Source of the DNA: Cardiocondyla obscurior
Taxonomy: Eukaryota; Arthropoda; Insecta; Hymenoptera; Formicidae
NCBI RefSeq assembly: GCF_019399895.1
Contig: NW_027228788.1
Location: 688,299-752,298, forward strand
DNA length: 64,000 nt
Reading direction: 5' to 3'
Position 1 is the first letter of the stretch. The number at the start of each line of letters is the position of its first letter. The notes below the pieces were generated by a model that was not told where the DNA came from, did not search any database, and was given only the letters and a program-made list of their open reading frames with translations. A program made the translations under genes and the position numbers. This document shows, piece by piece, positions 37,342 through 46,725 of this stretch.

Positions 37342-39099
37342 ATGTACCGCGGCGAATTCTATTTACAATGCCACACGTCGCGCTTATCGTGGTTGAACGG
37401 CATTACCGAGCCCGAAAACCTACAACCTATCTTTAAAAGAATTCCGTGTAGGTTAACGAATCAGACGCGAAGTTTTATCCGCGAAATAACGGTAGACGGC
37501 GAAATCTTGGCCCGCGACAGCGCAATTTACGAATTCACGAACGGAATCTCCCTCCCTGTACCCATGTATTCGGGTAACGCGAACTTCGCGAATTACCGAG
37601 AAGCCGAGGAATCCGGTAATCAAAGTCGCCGATCATCAATAGGATCACTAGTGAGCGAAATATTTGCACCCGAAGACCAGCGATTTATATTCATGATGAC
37701 CGATAACGGCGAAAGGAACGAGCCCTCGCTCGCAAGCGGGGAAGGCGCGAGAGCGCGGACCTCACACGGCGAAAACTCTATCATTAACACGGAACCCGGC
37801 GCCAACACAAACACAACGCAACCGCCGTGTCGACACTCCTCGCCAATCTCGCGACCAGGCGGCACGACGCGCGACGACGCGATGCTCACTATACTCGACG
37901 CGATATCACTGACCGCAACGAGAGTAGAAAGATTAGAGAATGAATATCTCGCGCAAAGATACGGCGCCAGGCTCAACAGGACGACGGACTCCTTGCAGCA
38001 CCCCGTGCCACCCCCGAGACGGCCCCAAAGAGATGTACGGCATTCTCTCAACAACCCGCGGCAATACTTAACACTGCAAAACGCAATCGGATTTATACCC
38101 TCATTCGACGGGAGCGAAAACAACGTTAAAAAGTTCGTCAAAGCATGCGAATATGCGGCGCGAAAAGTAGACCCGGAAGACGTGGATGAGTTATTGGCGG
38201 CTATACTCTACACAAAACTTACGGGACGAGCACTCTCGCGATTTGAATCAAAGCAAATTCTAAACTTCGCGCAATTCATACGCGAAATCGAAGAGGGTTA
38301 CGTGCAGCGACGAGGTACAACACATCTCCAGCTGGAATTCAACCAGCTACGTCAGCGTACGGGAGAAAGCGCGCAAGCATACGGAACCCGAGCCGACACA
38401 TTAGTAACCGAGCTATATGACGCGTTGAGCGAAGACTCCAACTACACGGCGGACGAAAAACGCGGGATATGGAACTCGCTCCAGAAACAAGTGCTGAACA
38501 ATTACCAGACGGGTCTGCTGCCGCATCTGCAGACAATCGTCCGGTCGCGGAACTACAGGACGCTACAAGAAGCGGTAGCAGGAGCTGCAGCGGAAGAAAG
38601 ACAGCGTAGCGCACCCGTACGCACATACAACGAGCGAGCGTACATCGAGCGAAACTTCCCGCGCACCCCGGCAAATCGCCCCCCCGTGCCAACATGCAAC
38701 AGATGCGGGAGGCAGGGGCACCCGGGATTTCTGTGCCGCACCGGCAGGTACGCGCCCAGGTACGGCTTGCCCAGAGCCGAAAATATACCGCGCGTTAGTA
38801 CCACGGACAAATTTTGCAATTACTGCAACAAGCCATATCACACGCGCGAAGAATGCCGCAAGTTAAAAAGGGACAGCGAGATATCGCAAGGAGCACGACG
38901 CGATAACCGAGCTCCCCCGCGAGCACCCCGACGGACGACCACGGTACATTCAACCTTACCGGAGGAGAGAACGAGAGCGCCTACGAGACAACCGACACGC
39001 GACGACACGCGCGTAGATAACGAGGCACGTTACGAGACGCGGCCCGCGCGAGATTATCAAGTGTCGCACATCTCAGACGACAACAAAATCGTCACTTGA
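37342..39099 (+). CDS. gag: Gag polyprotein (capsid and nucleocapsid), 585 aa
   Basis: Structural protein that would form the particle shell and bind genomic RNA in the cytoplasm. It is the first open frame after the leader and starts at the first in-frame ATG. A region from about residue 250 (FIPSFDGSENNVKKFVKACE) resembles the capsid part of Ty3/gypsy Gag. Two CCHC zinc knuckles of form C-X2-C-X4-H-X4-C lie at residues 452-465 and 492-505, a common nucleocapsid arrangement. The C-terminus is very rich in Arg, fitting RNA binding. The frame is intact. It overlaps the open pol frame by 83 bases (39017-39099), and pol lies in the +1 frame relative to gag. Expression would come from the LTR promoter. 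The Gag identity is firm; internal cleavage sites cannot be placed. Confidence 0.92.
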   Translation: MYRGEFYLQCHTSRLSWLNGITEPENLQPIFKRIPCRLTNQTRSFIREITVDGEILARDSAIYEFTNGISLPVPMYSGNANFANYREAEESGNQSRRSSIGSLVSEIFAPEDQRFIFMMTDNGERNEPSLASGEGARARTSHGENSIINTEPGANTNTTQPPCRHSSPISRPGGTTRDDAMLTILDAISLTATRVERLENEYLAQRYGARLNRTTDSLQHPVPPPRRPQRDVRHSLNNPRQYLTLQNAIGFIPSFDGSENNVKKFVKACEYAARKVDPEDVDELLAAILYTKLTGRALSRFESKQILNFAQFIREIEEGYVQRRGTTHLQLEFNQLRQRTGESAQAYGTRADTLVTELYDALSEDSNYTADEKRGIWNSLQKQVLNNYQTGLLPHLQTIVRSRNYRTLQEAVAGAAAEERQRSAPVRTYNERAYIERNFPRTPANRPPVPTCNRCGRQGHPGFLCRTGRYAPRYGLPRAENIPRVSTTDKFCNYCNKPYHTREECRKLKRDSEISQGARRDNRAPPRAPRRTTTVHSTLPEERTRAPTRQPTRDDTRVDNEARYETRPARDYQVSHISDDNKIVT

Positions 39100-41893
39100 T
39101 CTCGTCACCCTGCCCGTATTGCAAGCCACGGGCGGGAAAATGACGTTCTTGCTGGATACCGGTGCTGCTATCACCCTCGTCAAAGTGGGGAAACTGAAGG
39201 GCGATACACCGATTTATACTGAATCGATGGCCCTAACTGGTGTGACCGGACATAAGGCGCAAACAATAGGAACAACTCGCGTGTTAATTTACTTGCGAGA
39301 CAGTACGATCTCGCACGTTATGCACGTAGTGCCCGATGAATTTCCCATTGCGTACGACGGGATACTCGGGATGGATTTCCTTAAAGCGCAACGCACCGTA
39401 TACGACGTCGAGAACGGGCTTCTGATAATTAACCGCGCCGCGATCCCGTTACAACCGTACGTACGCACGACGCTACCACCGAGAAGCGAAACAATAATAC
39501 AAGCCGTCACCGACAGCAACCAGATCGGACTAATATATGCCGATGAACTTCAACCCGGCGTGTTCATAGGCAATTGTCTAGTAGCCCCCGAAAATAATAT
39601 TTGTGCCATAAGCATTTTAAACACACGAGACACAGCCGTGCCATTCCATACACCCGCCGTACACATAGAAGCAGAGCCGCAATTGTGCACGGTCGGCGCG
39701 CTCGCGTTACAAGATAAGCCAAATATAGCCGCAGTGCAGCAGCGAAGAGAGCACGTTAAAAAGCAACTTAGAATCCAACACTTGAATAAAGAAGAAAAAG
39801 GCGAATTGCTAAAAATCTGCGAAAGCTTTTGCGACATTTTCCAATTGCCAGGCGACCCACTTTCCTTTACTGACTCTGTCGCGCACGAAATTATCACGGA
39901 AAAGGAAAGTAGGCCAATTAGCTGCCGCCCTTACCGACTGCCCGAAAAACATAAGGTAGAAGTACGGGAGCAGGTAAAGAAGATGCTCGATGAAGGAATT
40001 ATAAGAACCAGCGCAAGTCAGTGGAACGCACCCATACTAGTGGTCCCCAAAAAAGCAGACGCATCCGGAAAATCAAAACTAAGAATAGTCGTCGATTTTA
40101 GAAAGCTAAACGACATTACAATAGGCGATTCCTTCCCTATTCCAAATATGACCGATATACTCGATCAACTCGGGCACGCGAAGTATTTTACGACCCTGGA
40201 TTTGGCATCAGGATACCACCAAATCCAGATGAAGGAAGAGCATAAACAGAAAACCGCGTTTTCTACACCCGAGGGACATTATGAATTTAACAGGATGCCT
40301 TTCGGACTTAAAAATGCACCGGCAACATTTCAGCGCATGATGAACTCGGTCTTATCGGGCCTACACGGTATCAAGTGTCTCGTGTATCTAGACGATATAG
40401 TCATCTACGGATCAACGTTAAAGGAACACAACAAGAGACTCGAAGTCGTTTTCAAACGTTTACGAGAAAATAATTTAAAATTGCAACCGGACAAGTGCGA
40501 GTTTCTACGAAAAGAAGTACTATATCTCGGACATCTAATAACCGAAAATGGAATTCGACCCGATCCCTCCAAAATTTTCGCGGTAAAAAATTTTCCGGTA
40601 CCAAAAAAGTTAAAAGACGTACAATCCTTTATCGGATTAGCCGGGTACTATAGGAAATTTATAAAAGACTTCTCGAAAATCGCGAAACCATTGACAACAC
40701 TCACGAAAAAGGACGAAAAATTTCGGTGGGAAATGGACCAACAGAATGCGTTCGAAATATTAAAGGAAAATTTAACCACCGCACCGATACTTAAATACCC
40801 CGATTTCACGCGCCCGTTTATCGTCACAACGGACGCCTCGGATCATGCAATCGGAGCCATCCTCTCGCAAGGGGAGATAGGAAAGGATCATCCGATTGCA
40901 TATGCAAGCCGTATATTAAACAAGGCCGAAAGAAATTACAGCACGACAGAGAAGGAGCTACTCGCGATAGTATGGGCGGTGAAACATTTCCGACCCTATA
41001 TTTATGGAACAACATTTACGATTGTAACAGACCACAAACCATTGATCTGGCTGTTCAACGTAAATGATCCTGGGTCCCGCCTGATAAGGTGGAGATTGAA
41101 ACTCGAAGAGTATAATTACAAAATAATCCATAAAGACGGGAAGAAGAACACGAACGCGGATGCGCTTAGCAGAAACCCCCCGCAGCAAGAAGAAAAGCTC
41201 CCAATATATGTGCTAAAAGAAAAGAACACATATTCAACAGAAGAAAAAGCGAAGCTCTTACATGAATACCACGACACACCAATAGGCGGACACCAAGGCA
41301 TCACACGTACACTACACCGCATCAGATTACAGCATGAGTGGCCAGGCATGCGAAGAGACATAGAGGAATACATAAAGAAATGCGAACAGTGCCAGAAAAA
41401 TAAGTTATCAAAAAAGACAAAAATGCCACTAATAATCACAGACACGCCGACTAAACCGTTCGAAAAATGCGCCCTAGACATAGTAGGACCGCTACCGACA
41501 ACGAACAATAATAATAAATACATTCTAACGTTTCAAGACAATCTGACGAAATTTAGTAAAGCGATCCCTATCCCGAACCAAGAAGCCGCGACCGTAGCAA
41601 AAGCGTTCGTGACTCAAATAATTTTCGAACACGGGATACCGGAGTACGTTCTTTCCGATCAAGGAACAATTTCACGAGCAACACTTTCAAAAACATTTGT
41701 AAACTACTACGGATGGAGAAAATACAAACGACTGCATATCATCCGCAAACTAACGGCGCACTCGAACGATCGCATCGAACACTGGCCGAGTACCTACGAC
41801 ATTACATCGACGAAGATCAATCCGATTGGGATGAATGGTTGCCATATGCAATGTTTACATATAACACAACCCCGCATACGGCAACCGGATTAA
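39017..41893 (+). pseudogene. pol: Pol, main part: protease, reverse transcriptase, RNase H, integrase N-half (frameshifted)
   Basis: Enzyme polyprotein that would copy the RNA and insert the cDNA. The frame is open from 39017; its first ATG is 39140, so translation probably relies on shifting from gag. Visible in order: protease with LLDTGAA (Asp codon 39155); RT with VVDFRKLND (Asp 40094), LDLASGY (Asp 40199) and YLDD (40385-40396); RNase H with TDAS (Asp 40832), KELL (Glu 40955) and TDHK (Asp 41030); integrase zinc domain with H at 41291 and C at 41381 and 41390; catalytic Asp at 41477 and 41657. Just after the second catalytic Asp the frame slips, and the last ~75 codons to 41893 are out-of-frame sequence. 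The correct continuation lies one frame over. The domain order identifies Ty3/gypsy. Confidence 0.93.
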
Positions 41894-42288
41894 CCCCCTT
41901 CGAACTTATCTACGGACATCGTGCTACATTACCGACAGCACTGAAGACCGCGCCGAAAGAAACGTATTCGTATGACGACTATGCGAATGAATTACGCGAA
42001 CGATTACGGGCCTCCAACTCCCTCGCACACGATCACGCGAAAACCGAGAAAGAAAAGGCGAAAGAAAATTACGACAAAGATTCCCGAAAACGCGAATTCA
42101 GAGTCGGAGATTCCGTTCTTCTTTACGACGAGACGGTTCGACGCGGCCGGTCCAAGAAATTAGATGCGCTGTGGATAGGGCCGTACATAGTGGTACAAAA
42201 GCATAGTGATGTTAATTTTAGCATAAGAAAAGGCAGAAAAATAATAAAAGTGCATGCGAACAGACTAAAAGCGTTCATAGAACATTAA
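41668..42288 (+). pseudogene. pol: Pol, displaced 3' part: integrase catalytic Glu and C-terminal domain
   Basis: This frame is displaced by one base from the main pol frame (first ATG at 41713). It contains TAYHPQTNGALERSH, the integrase motif holding the catalytic Glu (codon 41764). Counting one missing base, the spacing from the Asp at 41657 is 35 residues, the D,D-35-E rule. Farther on lie a charged linker and LWIGPYIV (Trp codon 42172), a GPY/F-type module of Ty3/gypsy integrases. It is an integral part of pol cut off by the break, not a separate gene. It ends with TAA at 42286-42288. Confidence 0.88.
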
Positions 42289-42680
42289 GTATAAGCAAAA
42301 AAAAAAAAAACAAATTAGACAATAAGCAAAAAAAAAAAAATATACATATAGCAACAACAAAAACCATGTATAGTATAATAAAACAAAATAATTCAACTCA
42401 CCAATGTAGTCACCAGGGACGACAACTACCCTGCGACACTCCAGATCCCGCGTTGTTTGCATCCGCAAACTCGGCTCCAATTTGTGCCACAAGTACTGAA
42501 TTCGGTGGCGACTCCGCAACCCCACGCATTCGGAACACACGCGAGGCCTAAATGCTAAATAGCACTCCTCGCATACGTAATAAAATGACTGCGATTCCAC
42601 TAAAAACAAAAACACAAAAATAACAATAAACCATACGAGCACACACACATACATATCTACAACTATACACGAAATAACAA
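42289..42680. other. Spacer between pol and env, function unknown
   Basis: Starts with two A-runs (42299-42310 and 42328-42340), then mixed sequence. The minus strand has a 129-codon open frame (42265-42654) with hydrophobic ends and a CEECYLAF...CSEC stretch. The plus strand has a 61-codon frame (42366-42551). Neither is recognised. The A-runs and TA-rich flanks produce the hydrophobic stretches trivially. It may be the intronic part upstream of the env splice acceptor. Confidence 0.5.
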
Positions 42681-42721
42681 TTACTTTTCTTTCTTTTTTC
42701 TCTTTCCTTCTCTTTCTCTAG
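42681..42721 (+). promoter_or_regulatory. Candidate env splice acceptor (polypyrimidine tract + AG)
   Basis: An almost pure pyrimidine run of about 37 bases (TTACTTTTCTTTCTTTTTTC and onward) ends in TCTCTAG, with the AG at 42720-42721. It lies between pol and env, where insect errantiviruses place the acceptor for the spliced env mRNA. The env frame is closed between here and 42920, so either a second intron or a different acceptor must join env. TTAACCAGTGAACATTTCAG (AG at 43002-43003) is a second candidate directly inside the open env frame. Confidence 0.55.
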
Positions 42722-42920
42722 AAACAATATTACGACGTTACTATAACGACAGTTAGCGTCTTACTAATGAGACGAACGAAAAACCTTAACGTTGAAGCCG
42801 AGAGCGAATTTTGATAAACCAAAGCTCCGAGAAAGTAATTGTTATCCGTGCATAAAACCCTATACCAAAGATAAAAAGTACGTACCTTTAGCCGACGCTG
42901 CATCTTCATTCCCACGATGA

Positions 42921-43274
42921 AGACGACCCGCGAACTCACACACCTATCCAGCACGATACGTTAACACCTTCACACACACATACTTAACCAGTGAACATTT
43001 CAGATTAACGTTCACCACCGCGAAGGGCGCAATCGAAGCCGCACCTTATACAATTACACAATTCACCCACGAACCCGGATTATATTATGAGGACCACGGA
43101 CTTCTCCATCTATCCGACACGACATGGAAATTAGTATTAATAATAAACATCGCCGACTTTGAAATTAGATTTAAGAAATTACAAAACCAAGTCGACGACG
43201 CGGAAAATGCTTGTAATAAACTACACGAAGCATATAACGGCGAATTATTAAAAGAAAAATGTCATAATTTAGCG
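42921..43274 (+). CDS. env: Env open frame, 5' extension without ATG
   Basis: The env frame is open from the codon after TGA (42918-42920) but has no ATG until 43275. The translation is Env-like rather than random: it has GLYYEDHGLLHLSDTTWKLV (Trp codon 43125), resembling the N-terminal surface part of errantivirus Env, and paired cysteines farther on. It would need a start supplied by splicing from an upstream exon. No signal peptide is evident here, which also fits a missing 5' exon. Confidence 0.6.
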
Positions 43275-44732
43275 ATGTTGGTTACAATGCAAAATAATAA
43301 ACTAATAACCGCATTAGATAGATTAACCGCGACCTATGAAGTCCAACATGTTAAAAGAGGTCTCATAGACTTAGTAGGCACAGTAGGAAAAACTTTATTC
43401 GGCATAATGGACGCCAACGACGAAAAAATTATCCAGGAACAGTTACAACTGTTAATTGCGAGCCAGCAAACGACTCAACACGTAGCGAAAAATCAACTTA
43501 AAATATTAAACGGTACACTAAGCCATATACAAGAATTAGAGATTAAACTCAAGCAACACGACCGCGTCTTAACGAACGCGACCATCCTTCTAAGTCAGCA
43601 GATAGATAGAGTAACGCGGCAAATGGAGATGACGGAACACCTTAACACACTAAGAATACTCGTGACTGACCTACTGACTGACATACAAGACACCATCGAC
43701 TTTATCTCCTGGACAAAAAAAGGCATCATTAACACACGGTTATTACCGATTGACAAAATTATAACAGAGCTACTACACGCAACGATTCAATTACCCGAAG
43801 GATCACAATTCCCGTTCGATACCAACCCTAAGAACTGGAATCAAATCGAAAAATATATATCGATTACAGCACATTACCGCGATCACAACGCTCTGATGAT
43901 AATTATTAAATTTCCAGTCGTCACCGATACGACATACGAATTAAAAGCGGTCATACCGTTCCCCGTTTATGACCACGCTAACATTTTCAAAACAATTAAA
44001 ACCGCGCACGAATATATCGCGTTAGATAAAGAAAATAACAAATACATAACCTTAACCCGCGATGAAATTAATAACTGTATCCGCGGAAGTAAAAAACTCA
44101 TATGCGAAAACAATTTCGCGACGTACCACATATCAGATAACGCACCTTGCGAAGTCTTAGCACTCACCGAGCCGGGACGTCAACCCGAGAAATGCGAGAC
44201 CCGCCATATCATATCTAATGTTAGCATATGGACAGCACTAAACGAGCCCCAAGCATGGCTATACTCAACCGCGTCACAGACCATTGAACTACGATGTAAA
44301 CACAAGCCGAGTAAAAAAATAAATATAATCAGATCAGGTAAAATAATACTAAGGGACGCGTGCCAACTAAATACAAACGACCTCACAATACATTCGAAAA
44401 CTCTTCTAGGAGAAAGCGATATTAATATTTGTATACCAACATATAATATCACTATGATACCAATCAAAGATAGAACCAACATCGCTAAAATTACGTCACA
44501 ATTAAAAAACATACAAAGAGAACCAATTGTACGAAATAAAAACGAACTACTACAACTAAGCTTAGATTTAAACAAAATGCGTTCCGAACTAGATAATAAT
44601 AATGTTGCGGCAAGAACAAAAACAATAATAATATATTCCGTAGGATTAAGTACAACATTAACCGTATTTACGGCCGTTATTATAATTATTACTATAATAA
44701 GAAAAAAATATTGTAATAAAAATAAACTATAA
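43275..44732 (+). CDS. env: Env-like envelope glycoprotein (ATG to stop 485 aa)
   Basis: Probable membrane-fusion protein of an errantivirus-like element. A basic cleavage-type site and fusion-peptide-like stretch occur early: HVKRGLIDLVG at about residues 25-35, followed by GKTLFGIMDANDE, the pattern shared by insect errantivirus Env and baculovirus F proteins. Next comes a heptad-rich segment (about 50-110) suggesting a coiled coil, several cysteines mid-protein, and a C-terminal membrane segment (about 450-474, with VFTAVIIIITII) followed by a short basic tail. The conserved region begins upstream of this ATG, so 43275 is probably internal. The frame is intact to TAA. Expression is expected from spliced RNA. 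Homology is judged by motif only. Confidence 0.75.
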   Translation: MLVTMQNNKLITALDRLTATYEVQHVKRGLIDLVGTVGKTLFGIMDANDEKIIQEQLQLLIASQQTTQHVAKNQLKILNGTLSHIQELEIKLKQHDRVLTNATILLSQQIDRVTRQMEMTEHLNTLRILVTDLLTDIQDTIDFISWTKKGIINTRLLPIDKIITELLHATIQLPEGSQFPFDTNPKNWNQIEKYISITAHYRDHNALMIIIKFPVVTDTTYELKAVIPFPVYDHANIFKTIKTAHEYIALDKENNKYITLTRDEINNCIRGSKKLICENNFATYHISDNAPCEVLALTEPGRQPEKCETRHIISNVSIWTALNEPQAWLYSTASQTIELRCKHKPSKKINIIRSGKIILRDACQLNTNDLTIHSKTLLGESDINICIPTYNITMIPIKDRTNIAKITSQLKNIQREPIVRNKNELLQLSLDLNKMRSELDNNNVAARTKTIIIYSVGLSTTLTVFTAVIIIITIIRKKYCNKNKL

Positions 44733-44868
44733 TTAACCAAAAAAAAAAAAAAAAGACGTATCACAAGCTCAACGTCTTCTCCCCGAGGGAAAGGGAACTT
44801 GTAAAAGAAAAAGGCTTGAACAAAAAACGAAACATTCAACCCTTTTTCTTCTCCCTAGGGGGGAGGGA
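44733..44868 (+). other. Region between env and 3' LTR, with polypurine tract
   Basis: Contains an A-run after the env stop, a purine stretch GAGGGAAAGGGAA near 44782, and the polypurine tract AGGGGGGAGGGA at 44857-44868 directly abutting the 3' LTR. The tract would prime plus-strand DNA synthesis. No gene was seen. Confidence 0.8.
44857..44868 (+). promoter_or_regulatory. Polypurine tract
   Basis: AGGGGGGAGGGA ends one base before the TGTTATATCC start of the 3' LTR. This fixes the LTR 5' edge. Confidence 0.85.
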
Positions 44869-45269
44869 TGTTATATCCCGAGCCCTTAGCAACAGAGGCT
44901 CGGGAATAACGTCGGAATGTCGCACGCGCGCGACTGTTTTGCTTGATCGGCAGAATACCGCCGATCAAGGTAACCCGGCATTTCCGGCCGGGACGCGAAG
45001 TCCGAGGACAGTCGCGGTTGCCACCCGCGATTCCGCTGATTGCTATGGTTTTTGGCATAGCAACAGTAGGAGATATATAGGGGCAGCCGCGGCCCGGACA
45101 GTTAGTCGCTAACAAGTATCTCGTGTGAAATCTTTAATTAATCAACAAGTGTAAAAAAGAAAGGAAGGAAATAAAGAGGTGAACAAGTAATATCAAAGAG
45201 GCGACTTTATTCTACCCAAAAACATAAGTGACTCCGGAGAACGAACCCCACAGCACCCTTGCGGTGTAA
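44869..45269 (+). repeat. 3' LTR (401 bp)
   Basis: Identical by eye to the 5' LTR over all 401 bases, with the same hairpins, TATA box and AATAAA (45170-45175). It ends GCGGTGTAA, then runs directly into AAAACA and satellite. Confidence 0.93.
45170..45175 (+). terminator. Polyadenylation signal AATAAA in 3' LTR
   Basis: The copy expected to direct 3' end formation of the element's RNA. It is the same hexamer as in the 5' LTR at an offset of 8,335. Confidence 0.55.
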
Positions 45270-45275
45270 AAAACA
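45270..45275. repeat. Target-site duplication, right copy (AAAACA)
   Basis: Matches 36528-36533. Removing one copy and the element joins a 63-bp and a 54-bp piece into a normal 117-bp monomer (36471-36533 plus 45276-45329). Confidence 0.7.
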
Positions 45276-45449
45276 TAAAAACATATTTTTTAGATCTTGC
45301 AACGTAGCATTGTGCGCACTTAAAAATAGATGCATACGGGACAATTCCGAGCTTTCAATTTGCACCAGCAGACGAAATATGGCCGAAAAACGAAAAAAAA
45401 TATTTTAGAAATTTAGCAACATAGCGTTGTGCGGCATTTAAAAAAAATG

Positions 45450-46725
45450 CATACGGGTTTATTCCGAGCCTTCTATTTTCACCAGCAGACGAAATATGGC
45501 CGAAAAACATAAAAACATATTTTTAAAATTTTGCAACGTAGCATCGTGCGCAACTAAAAATAGATGCATACGGGACAATTCCGAGCTTTCAATTTGCACC
45601 AGCAGACGAAATATGGCCGAAAAACATAAAAAAAATTTTTTTTAATTTTGCAACATAGCATTGTGCGGCAATTAATGAAGATGAATACGGGCCTAATCCG
45701 AGCACATTATTTTTACCAGCAGCCGAAATATGGCCGAAAAACGAAAAAAAATATTTTAGAAATTTAGCAACATAGCATTGTGCGGCATTTAAAAAAAATG
45801 CATACGGGTTTATTTCGAGTTTTCTATTTTCACCAGCAGCCGAGATATAGCCAAAAAAACAAAAAAAAATTTTTTTTGAAATTTCGAAACGTAGCATTGT
45901 GCGGCATTTAAAAAAAAATGCATACGGGTTTATTCCGAGCCTTCTATTTTCACCAGCAGACGAAATATGGCCGAAAAACATAAAAACATATTTTTTAAAT
46001 TTTGCAACGTAGCATCGTGCGCAACTAAAAATAGATGCATACGGGACAATTCCGAGCATTCAATTTGCACCAGCAGACGAAATATGGCCGAAAAACGAAA
46101 AAAAATATTTTAGAAATTTAGCAACATAGCGTTGTGCGGCATTTAAAAGAAATGCATACGGGTTTATTCCGAGCCTTCTATTTTCACCAGCAGCCGAAAT
46201 ATGGTCGAAAAGCGAAAAAAAAAATTTTTGAAATTTAGCAACATAGCAATTTGCGGCATTTAAAAAAAATGCATACGGGTTTATTCCGAGCCTTCTATTT
46301 TCACCAGCAGACGAAATATGGCCGAAAAACATAAAAACATATTTTTAAAATTTTGCAACGTAGCATCGTGCGCAACTAAAAATAGATGCATACGGGACAA
46401 TTCCGAGCTTTCAATTTGCACCAGCAGACGAAATATGGCCGAAAAACATAAAAAATTTTTTTAATTTTGCAACATAGCATTGTGCGGCAATTAATGAAGA
46501 TGAATACGGGCCTAATCCGAGCCCATTATTTTTACCAGCAGCCGAGATATGGCCAAAAAACGAAAAAAATATTTTAGAAATTTAGCAACATAGCATTGTG
46601 CGGCATTTAAAAAAAATGCATACGGGTTTATTTCGAGTTTTCTATTTTCACCAGCAGCCGAGATATAGCCAAAAAAACAAAAAAAAATTTTTTTTGAAAT
46701 TTCGAAACGTAGCATTGTGCGCAAC
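45450..46725. repeat. Duplicated ~450-bp block, 818-822 bp apart
   Basis: About 45,450-45,900 recurs at about 46,270-46,720. Rare markers are TATTTCGAGT (45811/46629), GAAATTTCGAAACGTAGC, and ATTAATGAAG (45671/46490). The copies diverge right after CGAAACGTAGCATTGTGCG. The offset equals seven monomers. Confidence 0.7.

Larger units (their letters stand above)
36534..45269 (+). mobile_element. Full-length Ty3/gypsy-type LTR retrotransposon with env (8,736 bp)
   Basis: Bounded by two identical 401-bp direct repeats and flanked by a 6-bp target duplication. Internal order: tRNA-Leu primer-binding site, leader, gag, pol (protease, RT, RNase H, integrase), spacer, splice-acceptor-like tract, env-like frame, polypurine tract. 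Integrase after RNase H places it in Ty3/gypsy (Metaviridae). The Env with a KRG cleavage/fusion region resembles errantivirus Env. Its base composition is much less AT-rich than the satellite. Identical LTRs imply a young insertion. Pol carries a frameshift in the integrase core, so the copy is probably not autonomous. The exact clade was not resolved. Confidence 0.95.

Noticed and set aside
37620..38841. Minus-strand open frames within gag
   Set aside because: Antisense shadows of a strong, motif-supported plus-strand gene with no motif of their own.
39119..39121. TTG as the start codon of pol
   Set aside because: The frame is open well upstream into gag, and a retroelement pol is normally made by frameshifting. 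The TTG is just the first possible alternative start there.
41713..42288. Separate small gene downstream of pol
   Set aside because: It carries the integrase catalytic Glu motif and GPY/F-type C-terminus. It is the displaced 3' part of pol.
42299..42340. Poly(A) tails suggesting a processed retrocopy between pol and env
   Set aside because: Two short A-runs without a poly(A) signal, target duplication or recognisable gene body; simple low-complexity sequence is enough.
44816..45112. Open frames inside the two LTRs on both strands
   Set aside because: They coincide with the LTRs, overlap the promoter and hairpins, and are duplicated only because the LTR is duplicated.
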